In this document: one piece after another, positions 24,440 through 36,807 of the stretch | Layout: every line of letters begins with the position of its first letter | Numbering within the stretch: the stretch's first letter is position 1 | From: Forficula auricularia | Lineage: Eukaryota > Arthropoda > Insecta > Dermaptera > Forficulidae | DNA length: 64,000 nucleotides | Assembly: GCA_024734495.1 (NCBI GenBank) | Contig: JALMQS010000265.1 | Coordinates: forward strand, 62,001 to 126,000 | Reading direction: 5' to 3' | Program-made: the position numbers and the translations under genes | The notes under the pieces: model-generated | The model's database searches: none | What the model saw: only the letters and a program-made list of their open reading frames with translations | What the model was told of the DNA's origin: nothing

Positions 24440-25763
24440 TTTTAAGGAGTTAGGTGTTGGTTCTAGGTGAAAAATTTTAATATAATAATAAAATTTGAGC
24501 AAGATGCTAGGTAAGTTTCTCTGACTGATGATGGGCTCACCCCGAAATATATAGAATTCAAAACTCATTTGTGTTTTTTTTCGTATTTTTTAAATCAAGT
24601 GTATTGGACTTTTTTATAATCTTCTTGAATATAAATAACAGTTTCAAAAAATGTTCATTACTTGTTAGTTTTGACCTTCTAATTCGGAGTTTATGTAAGT
24701 TAGAGGCATGCATTTTTTAAAGTAATCTCTTATTCATCAGCTATTAGAAAAGTGTCTTTTTAGCATTCAGAGAGCAGTACTTTTTTTTACAATTAGCAGT
24801 TATTAGTAGAAAGTCGGGAAAATTTAAAAAAAGAACTCTGATAACTCCAAAACTAATTATTTTTGACCACGGGTTCACAGGGCCAAATTTATTAGATATT
24901 AGCTATAGTATAACCCCTATCAAGATTTATATCGAATTACCAATAACCCTGTACCTATATATAATATATACATGTATATTTTTATTTGCACCAATCAGAA
25001 GACAACCTAATTGATTTCTCTTTATATTAAATTGTATATAAGATTTTTACCATTTTTGAAAATGTATAGAGCTATAATTGCTCTAAAATATAGCCCATAT
25101 TTCTTCCTGCCCAAGAAATCTTTGTAAAAATACAAACAATTTGAAAAAATAAATGTGTAAAAAAGTCCAAGTTTAATTAATAAAAATCATTTGCCAAAAA
25201 AGTAATGAGATCTAATGTCAAGTTCAACATCATCAATTTAGTAAATGAGTCGAGAATATATTAACTTCAATTCAAACGCATGTTTTTCATTTTACATGTC
25301 CATCTATATCTATTATTTTTTGGCACATAGAAATATCCTGTAAAACATATGTAATTTCTTATTGCCGATAATAAAATAAATTAAAAAAAATCTATATATA
25401 TTGATTTCACATTTTTTTACTGAAATTATTTTGATGAAACTTGGCTTTGACGTATTAAATTATTATTATTATTATTATTTGATAGACCTCCACTTCTCCC
25501 TTTTAGCCCTTTCATCCTCTGACGTATGATCCATGATACAGGTTTCCACTGTTCAGTTACAGAGGCGTCAAAATGGCTCGAGTGGCTTCCTGTAAAGTGT
25601 AGTCTGATAGTGTAAGTGTACGCTCCCGCTCGAATCGAACTTGCCTGACTGGGGCTCTGCCATGCTGTGCCTCCAGATATGAAAAATAGTCCTCATTGTT
25701 TTCTTTTGATTTTCTTTTCGTACTACACCTATCACTATACCTATTACTATGTCATGTTCTGCA
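24440..25763. other. AT-rich, scraps of dispersed repeats
   Basis: The region 24450-24510 repeats TTCTAGGTGAAACATTTTAA-like sequence also seen near 8790 and 20040. Around 24970-25030 is the GCACCAATCAGAAGACAACC repeat core. No gene is supported. Confidence 0.45.
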
Positions 25764-26452
25764 TCTATATATATAAAATTAAGGTTTTGTCTGTACATTG
25801 CTTCAAATCACGCCAAATTTTGGTTGCACACTGTTTCAAGCAAAGTTATGAACAAAAACACCCTCAACAAAATTCCTGTATGTCTGTTTGTATGTTTCCG
25901 TGGTTTTTCCGCGAAAAGTTGCTCACGATTCACGTAAAAACGTCGCAACGGATTATTATGAAATTTCATATTTACATCAGATGTCTTCTAACTTACGTTT
26001 TTAGCTATATAACGTTTTGATATTTTGACCCCAGAAGGGGGTTGGGAGGGGGGGCGCACGAATGAAAATTATCAAATAACTCCTAAACTATTAACTCTAC
26101 GGCAAATTTTATAATGAGCAAAGTTGTAGGGGATGTGATTTCCGACAACTTTTGTTTAAAAAAATTCCCCCAAAAAACCACCCAAAAAAGTGGGAGGGTC
26201 AAAATACGAAAAATTTTGCTCTTGGACCAAACTCAACCAAATTTCGTATACATAATCTGTGGGTCACTAGAAGGCTATAAATGCAAAAACTAGGTGCGGG
26301 GATTGAGCACGGGTCCTTGGTGCGGGGGGTGGAGGTGCTGGGTAGGTTTCGAGGGGGTGAGTGGGGTGTGATGGTGCGGTTCATGGGTTGGGGTCCAGGG
26401 GGCGTCCCTCCTGGCTAGCAAGAGGGCCGGCTAAGGCGGGCCTTGCAGCTAG
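25764..26452 (+). mobile_element. Complete non-autonomous Helitron (689 bp)
   Basis: It starts TCTATATATATAAAATTAAG directly after A and ends with a GC hairpin (GGGCCGGC, loop, GCGGGCC), TTGCAG and CTAG directly before T. These are the TC start, CTRR end and A/T insertion point of Helitrons. It contains no helicase or Rep coding. The interior has one unit of the ATGTATACAAAATTTGG-type repeat (inverted) and a G-rich block at 26290-26400. The inverted relative at 17691-18286 shares its layout. Confidence 0.82.
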
Positions 26453-26515
26453 TTATGTATATAAGAAAACCATTTCAATTTTTCATTATCTTCTATACAG
26501 GATGTAGGAAAATAA

Positions 26516-26665
26516 GATAACTGAATTAATCAAATGCTCATAGTCTAAGGGCAGACCGTCGAAGAGATGGAAAGAAAGCTGGGCGTCCTCTTCCACTGAG
26601 ACGTGAGGCGTGTGTAGAAAAACAGGCGATTGCCTATAAAGAAGAAGAAGAAGAAGAAGATGTAA
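26516..26665 (+). mobile_element. RTE-like LINE 3' scrap
   Basis: It contains RWKESW-type coding (AGATGGAAAGAAAGCTGGG), then AAAACAGGCGATTGCCTA and an (AAG)n tail at about 26640-26660. The same order ends the larger RTE fragment at 38297-39030. Confidence 0.6.
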
Positions 26666-27289
26666 TAAAATTAACAACTTTAAAATGATATCGTTTCATT
26701 TTCATTGTTGCATAAAAGAAAACACAGATTTAGAGAGATATTTATTTCCTTAATAGTAAAATTCCTTTTTTTTTTTTATATTTTTTATATAAAAATTATA
26801 TTATTATTTTATTAACTATTTAAATAATTAATGAGAGGAATTAATTAAAAATAGTCAAAAATAGATTTAAATTCGAAAAACTTACTATTTTTTTTATTTT
26901 TAATAGAAATCATTGGAATTTGGGTTTAATAAATATAGGAATTATTTAACGGATTATAGTGGTGTTTCACAAAGGGAAAATAAATATATTCAGAGAATTG
27001 TTGTTCAAGGGTCAATTTGAATAGAAAGAATGGAGAAATTTTAGGCGATAAAAACACAGTCTACCGTAACAGAGTAGAATTGATGCCGATTGGATAGAGT
27101 ACAGAGAGGTTGAATTCAAGAAATCGTCGCCTCATTTGACCACTTGACATCATCGGAGTGGGAGATAGAAGAATCTTATAAAAACGGATGCGCTGATATG
27201 ATAATCAGATCCAATCTCCCCTAACAAACAATAGGTGCTGAACTACTCGAGTTACATGGGGTATTGTAGGAGAAAGGAACTCAACTTCT
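26666..27289. other. No supported gene; TATA-like motif at 27175
   Basis: An AT-rich stretch. TATAAAAA near 27177 precedes a more GC-balanced segment (27180-27290), but no open frame with recognisable content follows before the LINE begins. Confidence 0.35.
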
Positions 27290-27309
27290 GTGGATAGTAA
27301 ACCAGGCTT

Positions 27310-28400
27310 GATAAACCCATTATTACAACTGGTCCGAACTCCAAGAAGGCTATATATTTTTTATGAAAATGATGAGAGAAGGGTTACACCAAAAGGTGCA
27401 ACCCCTAAAGGCCTGGGTTGGCCCCTCCATCGTGAAAAGAAGAAGAAAGAATTTTATGGGCTGGGCGGGGGTCGAAGATATCTGTGGATACAGGTCTTAA
27501 ATAGCTGAAAGTTATAAGTCGCGGGAAAGATGGTGGCAGGGAGCAAGTTCCAGTCTCTGGAGGTCATAGGGGTAAAAGAGTTGGCGAAAGCGCTTGTTCG
27601 ACTTTTATCCAATTTGACAGCGAAGGGGTGCTGAGCGTTTGAAAACCGCGTGTTTCTCGTAAAGAGGGCATTAGGGGGATAATTGATTTCAGCTCGACTG
27701 AACAGACAGCGTGATAGTACAGGGAAAGGGCAGAAACGGTTCTTCGGTGAGCCAGGGAGTCGAGTGAGTTGGTTAGAGCCGGGTCTCCTATTAGTTTAAT
27801 TGCTCGCTTCTGAATTGCATCCAGTGTAGCAAGAGAATGCTTGGAGGCACCCCTCCACAGATGAGAACCGTATTCGAGACAGGGACGAATTTGAGCCTTA
27901 TACAGTATAAGAAGTTGACTGGGAGTATAACAGCGTCTAGACCTAAATAGGAGACCAAGCTTGCGCGGTGCAGCTTTAGCAGTGGTTGAGATATGGTAAT
28001 TCCATGAAAGGTCAGACCCTAGAGTTACGCCTAGCATTGAAATTTTATCCCTGAATTCTAGTGAGTTTGAGTCGAATGATATGTTTGGGAGGTTTCGGTC
28101 GACGCGCCTAGAAATAAGGCAACAGTGAGTTTTCACTGCATTGAAGTTAACTAAGTTTTGGAATCACCAGTTTTTAAGTTTACATAAGTCTAAATTAATT
28201 GAGGAGGCAATGTCTGAACGGTTTTTATGCGATGCAGGGGCGTTATGTAGGGTGCTGTCATCTGTGTAACAATGTACCGGATTGGAGGACAAGTTTAGAA
28301 GGTCGTTGATATAGATAAGAAAAAGTGTAGAGGAGATAAACCCTGAGGAACTCCAGCGTTGGTGTGGAAAGGGAAAGATGATATTCCATCGATGACAACC
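27310..28400 (-). pseudogene. Jockey/CR1-type LINE, 3' part of reverse transcriptase
   Basis: The minus strand at 27564-28136 is open and encodes the thumb and C-terminal region: CCLISRRVDRNLPNISF, LGVTLGSDLSWNYHIS, LYKAQIRPCLEYGSHLWRGA, LDAIQKRAIKLIGDP. Upstream on the same strand (28137-28400) further frames encode GVPQG and a YTDD catalytic box (YADD in relatives), broken by stops. It is clearly related to the element at 43650-44995. The 5' half is missing, as is usual for LINE insertions. Confidence 0.85.
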
Positions 28401-29155
28401 TAATTATTATTATTATTTAAATAAGCCCGTGTAAATGGTAAGTTACGGAACAGAAATTCTGCCATTTACACGTTAAATAAGCATCAAGTAATCTGTTAGC
28501 ACGACTTCTCGCCGCCTGGCCTTGCGAAATGCCGAACCTTTCAATGAGTATCGTCAGATCGGGCACAAGCAGACTTCTCCTATCGGTTCTACATATATAA
28601 AATGTAATTTTCATTTCATCTCAAACACATAATTTGAAATTCACATAAGCTGTCAATTTAAATATCCAAATTTCGTCATTAAAATTCTATTACTTTGTTA
28701 GATTCAAAAGGACCAAATAAATTTATATCTCTGTTTTAAAATTGAATCTTTTTCTTAAGGTTTTTGTTGTAAAACCCATTTATTCGTTTTCAGCTAGAAA
28801 TAATTATTTTTTGATTTTTGATTTACATTTTTAAATATTATTATTTTTTTTTTTTAATTATTTTTTTTAAATTCATTTTATAAGATTAGAATCAATTAAT
28901 TTTATTAAAGTCAGTAAATTCTAATTTTATGTACAAAGAGGGACACTGAGTTCACACCACCCGAGCTATAAGACAACAAAAATATTTGATATTTATACTT
29001 ACACACTTGAACTTTAATTTTTTTATTAAAAATAGCTATGCAGGGAAATTGGATGTCGACCCTATCAATTTTATTTATTAATACATTATATTATAAAAAT
29101 ATTAATTTAATCTAGGAAACTCGATAGGTAAAGGTCGACCTAAGTCGGGATCTTG
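28401..29155. other. Unassigned; one hairpin and one short open frame
   Basis: A hairpin CGTGTAAATGG...CCATTTACACG spans about 28431-28475. A minus-strand open frame (28417-28614) encodes ERFGISQGQAARSRANRLLD, which looks like a transposon scrap but is unidentified. The rest is low-complexity T/A. Confidence 0.35.
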
Positions 29156-29786
29156 TACCGGGTGATTCAATAAGGGTGACAGTGCCATATCTCAGGAACT
29201 AATAATCGTAGAAGTTTGGGAAAAAAATCCTTCAGAGGAAATCGACCAAGAAAAATTGCTGGAAATATTTTTCAAGTTCATACGTCCACCGCTAGGTGGC
29301 CAAATAGCCTCGATCGTACAAAAAAATGCAATTCTCTCAAAAATCCTCCAATACAAGTCTAGAAATGAACACTCTCACGTTAATGCCACTATAATAGTCC
29401 ATCTTTTTGATAAATGACTCTTTATTGTAGGACGTAAAATAAAGGCGGGAGGGGATGCTAAACTTTTATGGACTGAAGTATCTATAACTTAAGTTTGACT
29501 TAACGGAATTTTGTTAACAAGGTCTGGTTCAAGAAAGGAAGGTTTGGTGAATAAAATAAAAAACCATCCATGCCATTCTACTTCTTGCCGCCCTCGCTAA
29601 GGGGCGTGTTTCATAAAGTTAAGCGTTTTATTAATTTTGCTCCGAAATCTTAAAATGGAACCGTATAATTATTTTAGTAGATTCAGAAAGTAAGATCAAA
29701 TTTGCAACAAAATATGTTCAAACCGCATGTCGATAGCTTCATTCGTTTAACAGTTATTGCTTAAAGAATATTTTATTAACGAATTT

Positions 29787-30345
29787 TGTATAAATTAGAA
29801 TTGATAGTTTGACGAGTGATGCCCTCTAAGGGGATAAAAGAGAAACTGGCTGGATCAGCTCGTTGGTGAGTTGCTTGCCAGCCAGTCAGTCTTAATAGAT
29901 TCATTGAAGATTGAAGTTGAAATGTGTTGATAAGTTGAAAGTTTGATGGTTGACTGCGTTAGCAGATTGAATTGAGTTGAATGTTTTGTATAACTGCATC
30001 AGCAGATTTTTTTGATTATATTTGAATTGAGTGTAGAAGGAAAAAAACCAAACTTGAATCATCCCATATCTCATCGTCGGATAAAAAACCAAAGTGAAAC
30101 GAATTGCCACAAGAAGTCTGCATTTACGCCACGCCATCACCATTGTATTATATTTCATTCGTATGTACAAAAACCATTATTTTTATCATTAAAACCATTG
30201 TTAATATCATATCAAAAAATCTTTGCTTTTATTTATTGAAGAAGGAGAAAATACACCTTCCTTTATCTTAATTAAAGAAATACAGTCCACACCATTATCC
30301 TCAGTTCATTATCATATGATCAGGGAAATTTCTCAAATTTATACA
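29787..30345 (+). repeat. 5' LTR of the BEL/Pao element
   Basis: TG...CA termini and 559 bp. Internal short repeats around TGACTGCGTTAGCAGATTGA and ACTGCATCAGCAGATT are shared with the 3' LTR. Confidence 0.93.
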
Positions 30346-30662
30346 TGGTCCATCGTCGCAGGATTATACATTAATCCTTCATAGCCAAAAGGTAGAATTT
30401 TCTCAAAAAGAAATTCTCCACTCTTAAAGTCTAAGAGCATAAAAGAACCAGAGATTCCTTCAAGAAAAGGTTGGTGTAAAAAATTAAGTAATGCTGCAAG
30501 ATATTGCAGAGAAAAATATTGCAAATAATTAAATTGCAATTTTTTTTTGTATTGAAAAAGCAAAGCAAAGATTGGTTTTAAGCTGATTTGGCAACACAGC
30601 ATTTGAAATTTGAACTGCAATTGGAAAATTTATCTATTATAGTCCTTTCTATTAAATTAAAA

Positions 30663-33600
30663 ATGGCTTCCAGGAAAGTTAGATTATTTAGATGGAATAC
30701 GGAACGCCTGCAAAATTCCGTAATTAAGGCCACGAAAGAAGGAAACCTGGAAAGCTTGAATTTATTAAAAACATTAAAGAGAGATTTGAACAGATTACTC
30801 GAAGAAAGGGCGGATATTGAAAATGCCGTATATGACGCGTTTGAAAATTTACAAGCTGAAGAACAGCCACTAAATTATGATGAATTTGATTTGGTAAAAA
30901 TAACAAATTCAAGTTTGGATATCATAAGGGATATTGAGTGGATTTTAGAAGAGAAAGAAGAAAAATTGACCAATGCCAGAATATCTCAAATTGATGTTAA
31001 AATGACAAGTCCAATAGAGGAATCAAATGCAAGTGTTCCTGTTATTAAATTGCCCATATTTGAAGATGGTTTTGTGGAATGGGTAGAATTTTTTGATTTA
31101 TTCAAAGCCCAAATTGATTCAAGAAAAAATTTGTCGAAGACGGAAAAATTAATGCATTTGAAGAATTCGTTGAAGGGAGCCGCCTTAAATAAAATTAAAG
31201 GCTTGAGTATAATCGAGAGCAATTATGAAATTGCTTTAAAAGTTTTAAAAGATTATTATGAGTCGGAAAGACAAATAATATTTCAAACTATTGACAAGTT
31301 ATTGGAGTTCCCGAAAATTAAAATATTAACTAGGGAAAAATTAAATTATATATATGATCATTTCCGAAATGCCTATTCTGTGTTGCAGAATTTTAAAAAG
31401 GTCACACCAGGGAATGATGATTTTTTTATAAGGATATTAATTAGGTGTATACCGCAAGATTTTATACATCTATTTTATAGAACATTAAATTCAGAAACTG
31501 TACCTACAGTTTCCAATTTTTTTGAATTTTTAGATAAGGAAATTAGATCGTGGAACGCAATGGAAACAGTAAATTACCGAGAAGCCTCGACCAGCAAGTA
31601 TCAGTCGACTTCTCCGAAAATGAAAAATAAATATTTAAAAACTTTATCGACAGTGGTAACAAATAAAATTAATAAATGTTTCTTTTGTAACCAGGAAAAT
31701 CACAAATTAGATAATTGTTTTAAGTTTAAAAAATTAAGTTTTAGTGAAAAAATGAACTTTATTTTAAAAATGAAAATATGCAAGTTGTGTTTTAAAGCAA
31801 ATCATGATTTTTCATTGTGCAAATCTATTCAATGTCATTGTGGGAATTATCATAATCCCATATTACATGCATCTAAAATAGAATTAGATGATTATTTTAA
31901 GAATGTTAAAAATAAAAATTTTAAATCAATTGAAAATGTAAACAATTCCAATGTTCAAAATATTAATGAAGTTGTAAATGTTTCAGAGACTCCAAAAAAG
32001 ACTTGTTGTACAAATTTACCTCAAATACAACAAAATATTTTATTGGGCACAGCGATGGTCAGACTGCAGACTTCCGAAGGCAAGTTCACAGCGCGATGTT
32101 TAGTTGACACGGCGAGTCAAAGTAACTTTATTACTAATGAATTGGCTTCTAAATTGAAAGTAAAGGTAACAAAAGAAAATAATACTCCGATTTATGGATT
32201 GGGTTCAAGATTGGTTTCATGTGTTACGGGTTCTGTGAATGTAAAAATTTCACCTATTAATAATAACTTTTTAGCAATAGATTGTCCCTCTTTCACTGTT
32301 GAGAAGATTTGTGACAATTTGGAAAGATTTCAATTCAATATAAACGAATTTTCTCATCTCAAAAATTTGCAGTTAGCCGACCCTGAATTTCACTGTGGGG
32401 GTCCGGTAGATATGCTATTGGGCTCAAAAACTGTAGCTCAAATATTAAGGGGAGGTGTTAAGAGAGGGAGTGAAAATGCACCCGTTGCGATTGAAAGTGT
32501 ATTGGGATGGATTTTGTTAGGAAATTGTCCTTCAGAGTGGAAAGAGCAGGCTACCGGTCAGGTAAAATCCTATCTTACCTTGGAGTATTTATCAAAAAAA
32601 TTGTGGAGTTTAGATAACCCCACTGAGATTGATCCAGTTAAGTTTGATCAATGTGAGAAACATTTTTTGGAAAATTATTTTCGATTGCCTTCTGGAAAGT
32701 TTTCTGTAGCCCTACCATTTAAAAATCCTCATTTAAATTTGGGAGAATCTAAACAAGGTGCTTTAAAACGTTTTTTCTCTCTTGAGAAAAAATTTGAAGC
32801 TAAGTTGGAATTTAAAATTCAATATTCTAATTGTATTAGTGATCTTTTTAAATTAGATTTTGCAGAAATAGTGTCTAATCCCTCTATTAATGATAAATGT
32901 TTTTATTTACCTCATCATGCGGTTATTCGTGAACAAAGCTTATCCACAAAAATGCGGATAGTTTTTGACGGTTCAGCAAAAACAGAGAATAGTATTAGCC
33001 TTAATCAAATTTTAATGACAGGGCGACCGTTGCAAAGCGATATTAGGTCCATATTAACCAAGTTTCGACATGGATCGATAGGTTTCACCTTTGATATACA
33101 GAAAATGTATAATATGATCTTGATTAATGAACAGGATAGAGATTTTTTAAGATTTCTATGGAGGTCTGAACCATCAGAGCCGGTGCAGACTTTCCGTTTA
33201 AAAACTTTGCCATTCGGCTTGAAATCCTCACCTTTCTTAGCGTTACGAGTTTTAATAGAACTCGCTAATCTAGAAGGATATAAATTTCCAAAGGCCAAGG
33301 CGGTCTTGGATAATTGTTTTTACATGGACGACGGCTTTGTATCAGTTGATTCTAAAGAAGAGGCTGAAGCTATTATTTTGGAAGTTAAGTCATTATTGAG
33401 AGAAGGAGGTTTTTTTACTGACAAATGGGCGTCAAATAATTCATATATCACCCAGTTGGTCAGAGAGGAGGGAAATTATTCGAAAATTATTGCTGAAAAC
33501 CCGGTCACAAATACATTAGGTTTAATTTGGAATACCAAATTTGATAGTTTTCAAATTTCTTACACTAATAATAAAAATGTTGTTTTAACAAAGAGAAAAC

Positions 33601-35866
33601 TTTTAAGTGAGTTAGCTCAAACATTTGATCCGTTAGGTTTTATGAGTCCTGTTTTAATTAAATTTAAAATCATTTTTCAGCAATTATGTAAACAAAAGTT
33701 AGAATGGGACCAGCCTGTTAACGACAGGGTTAATTTGATTTGGTCGGAATATCAGGAAGACTTAAAATTATTGAAAGGTTTTTATATTCCCCGATTTATT
33801 GGAGCTGTAAAGCCTGAAGAGGATTTTTTCTTTTTAGGCTATTGTGATGCTAGCGAACTGGCTTATTCAGCAGTCATTTATCTAGTAAGGGGAATTTTTC
33901 AGAAAACCTTGCAAGTTAGTCAAGGTTGGTTGGTGGGTTCGCGAACTAGAGTCGCCCCCTTAAAAACAGTCAGTCTTCCTCGATTAGAATTAGCTGGAGC
34001 ATTAGTTCTCAGCGAATTTTTACATTTTATAAAACCATCTATTTTGATTCCTTTCAAGGGAATAATTTGTTTAACTGATTCGATGATAACTTTAAGTTGG
34101 ATTCAGTCAGAGCCTTATCGATGGCAAACTTTTGTAGCTAATAGAGTAGCAAAAATTCAAGAATATTTACCTGATGCCTCTTGGCAATATGTCAAGTCAG
34201 AGGATAATTTAGCAGACATGGGATCCAGGGGTATATATTTAAAAGAATTAATTGAGAGGGAGGAATGGTGGAGAGGGCCGAAGGGAAGTTTACCGCTGAG
34301 TCCCCCCCCTTCACTTTCAGATAATGATAGACAGGTCTGTTTGAAAGAGGAGAAGAAAACGTTGGAGGTATATTTAAATAAGCAAAATTTCTCTTTTCTT
34401 CAATTGTTTTCATCTTATTTGAAAACAGTAAGAGTTTTAGCAATTATGTTGAGATGGCTGGCGAAAATAAAAAAAAGAAACCTTTCAAAAAATTTTGGCC
34501 AGCCACTGAACGAGGTGGAATTAAAAGGGGCTCACTTGAGATGTATACAGCTATCTCAACTGGAGTCTTTTCCCCATCAAATTAAAAATTTAGAGGAAAA
34601 TAAGGAGGTTAAATGGCCACATGGGTTAATGGGTTTAAACCCTTTTTTTGATTCGGAAAAAATTATCCGAATAAAAGATAGATTAGAATTGTTGAGAAAA
34701 GAAAAATCTGAAAGCTGCCTTATAATGTTAGATTATCAAAATCCTTTTACTTTTAAAATAATACATTATTATCATGTTTTATATTTTCATGCGGGAGCCA
34801 AATTTTTAATTAATTTTGTGCGAACGCGATATTATATCCCTAGATTAACTAAACTAGTAAAAAAGGTAATTTACAAATGCATAGTTTGTTTTAAGGCTAA
34901 GCCTAAATGTATGGAGCAACAAATGGCCCCGTTGCCCTTAACTAGGATTACCCCCGCGCGACCTTTTACTAATTGTTCTGTTGATTACGCTGGTCCATTT
35001 CTTGTCCGCAACAAGCTGGGAAGAAAGGGACTGGTTTTTAAAGCGTATGTCCTTGTGCTGGTCTGTCATGCCACAAAGGCAATTCATTTAGAACTAGTCA
35101 CTAATTTAACTAGTGAAAATTTTATTGCTGCTTTTAAGAGATTTATAGCAAGGCGAGGCATGCCTTACGCGATTTTTTCAGACTGTGGCAGAACTTTTCT
35201 AGGTGCCAATGCCCAGCTTAAGAAGGACTTGAAACTTTTAATCCAATTAGAACCTTCGTCTGCTGACCATTTGGCTCAATTTGAGGTAAAGTGGAATTTT
35301 CATCCCCCTTACGCCCCCCATTTCAGTGGGTTAGTTGAAGCTGCAGTTAAGTCGTTTAAGACACATTTATATAAAATTGGGAAGGTTGAAAAATATTCCT
35401 ATGAAGAATTGAGCACCTTGCTTTGTCAAATCGAGGCTATTTTGAATTCTCGCCCCCTTTGTTCCAGATCTATTAACGAGGGTTACGATACACTTACTCC
35501 TGGTCATTTTTTGACCGGATCCGAGTTGTTGACACCTCCTGAACCTGATTTAAGGGGAATAAAAGAGGGAAGGTTATCTCGTTGGCAGTTAGTTCAACAG
35601 AAGGTACAAGGTTTTTGGAGAGATTGGGTAAACGATTACCGAATTTCTTTATTGAAAAGGACGCGGTGGCGTGGGACCCACCCCCTTTAAATGAAGGACA
35701 ATTAGTATTAATATTCATGCCTACCCCTCCATTGGATTGGCCTTTAGGTCGAATAGAAAAGCTAATAGTTGGGGCAGATGGCTACCCTAGAGTTGCTGAT
35801 GTACGAACTAGCAAAGGTCTTTTTCGAAGAGCCATTACACAAATAGCTCCTTTACCAATTGAGTAG
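30663..35866 (+). CDS. BEL/Pao Gag-Pol polyprotein, one late frameshift
   Basis: A single frame runs from ATG 30663 to a stop at 35690, then a second frame (to 35866) supplies the conserved C-terminus. Order by residue: Gag-like DUF1759 region (about 125-290), two CX2CX4HX4C knuckles (CFFCNQENHKLDNC near 340, CKLCFKANHDFSLC near 375), aspartic protease (LVDTASQSNF near 480), reverse transcriptase (FDIQKMY near 810, YMDD near 887), RNase H-like region (YCDAS near 1060, LTDSM near 1137), integrase zinc region (HYYHVLYFH to CIVC, 1368-1409) and DDE residues (SVDYAGPF, FSDCGRTF, SGLVEAAVKSF). The C-terminal BEL domain (PPLDWPLGRIEKL) is out of frame by one base at the C5 run 35681-35685. The ATG at 30663 (MASRKVRLFRW) is preferred to non-ATG starts upstream. 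There is no envelope gene. Confidence 0.95.
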
Positions 35867-36245
35867 CCTGTAATTTCCAACCTGGGATAATAATTCTAAT
35901 TAATTAAGGTTTTATTTTAAGCATTATTAAATTTTATTTATTTATTGATAAATAATAATAATATTTTTTATTAAGAGTGTGAATTTTCACTATGTTAATT
36001 CAATTTGAGTTTGTTTGAAATCTCTTTGCTCATCGGAACGAGGTTTGAGGGAGATTTACGCCCTCCTTCACACCTTTTACTGTATGCATGAAGGGATTAA
36101 TTATTTATTGGGCCCATAAGGGTTTCTTAAAAGGTCCCCCCTTTTTTGGGTTGGCCATAGATTGGTGGGAATTTAAACCTAATTTAGAGTCAATCTAGCG
36201 AAAGACTCGCAGGTAAACCCCTTTGCGAGTCTTTGGGGAGAATTA

Positions 36246-36807
36246 TGTATAAATTAGAATTGATAGTTTGACGAGTGATGCCCTCTAAGGGGATAAAAGA
36301 GAAACTGGCTGGATCAGCTCGTTGGTGAGTTGCTTGCCAGCCAGTCAGTCTTAATAGATTCATTGAAGATTGAAGTTGAAATGTGTTGATAAGTTTGAAA
36401 GTTTGATGGTTGACTGCGTTAGCAGATTGAATTGAGTTGAATGTTTTGTATAACTGCATCAGCAGATTTTTTTGATTATATTTGAATTGAGAGTAGAAGA
36501 AAAAAAACCAAACTTGAATCATTCCCATATCTCATCGTCGGATAAAAAACCAAAGTGAAACGAATTGCCACAAGAAGTCTGCATTTACGCCACGCCATCA
36601 CCATTGTATTATATTTCATTCGTATGTACAAAAAACCATTATTTTTATCATTAAAACCATTGTTAATATCATATCAAAAAATCTTTGCTTTTATTTATTG
36701 AAGAAGGAGAAAATACACCTTCCTTTATCTTAATTAAAGAAATACAGTCCACACCATTATCCTCAGTTCATTATCATATGATCAGGGAAATTTCTCAAAT
36801 TTATACA
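36246..36807 (+). repeat. 3' LTR of the BEL/Pao element
   Basis: 562 bp, almost identical to the 5' LTR, followed directly by the AATTT duplication and the rest of the interrupted foldback arm. Confidence 0.93.

Larger units (their letters stand above)
29787..36807 (+). mobile_element. BEL/Pao LTR retrotransposon, nearly complete
   Basis: LTRs of 559 and 562 bp start TGTATAAATT and end TTATACA. The target duplication is AATTT (29782-29786 and 36808-36812). A primer-binding site candidate, TGGTCCATCGTCGCAGG, begins at 30346, the first base after the 5' LTR. A purine tract (GGGGAGAA, near 36235) precedes the 3' LTR. The LTRs differ by only about two substitutions and three one-base indels, so insertion was recent. 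It sits in the left arm of the TA-flanked foldback element. Confidence 0.95.

Noticed and set aside
27170..27300. Promoter and first exon suggested by TATAAAAA
   Set aside because: No coding start, splice donor or downstream exon of recognisable content; LINE sequence follows.
29901..30239. Open frames within the 5' LTR
   Set aside because: Repeated in the 3' LTR and lacking conserved protein features; they are shadows of LTR sequence.
34192..35718. Minus-strand open frames over the BEL coding region
   Set aside because: Shadows of the polyprotein frame on the other strand.
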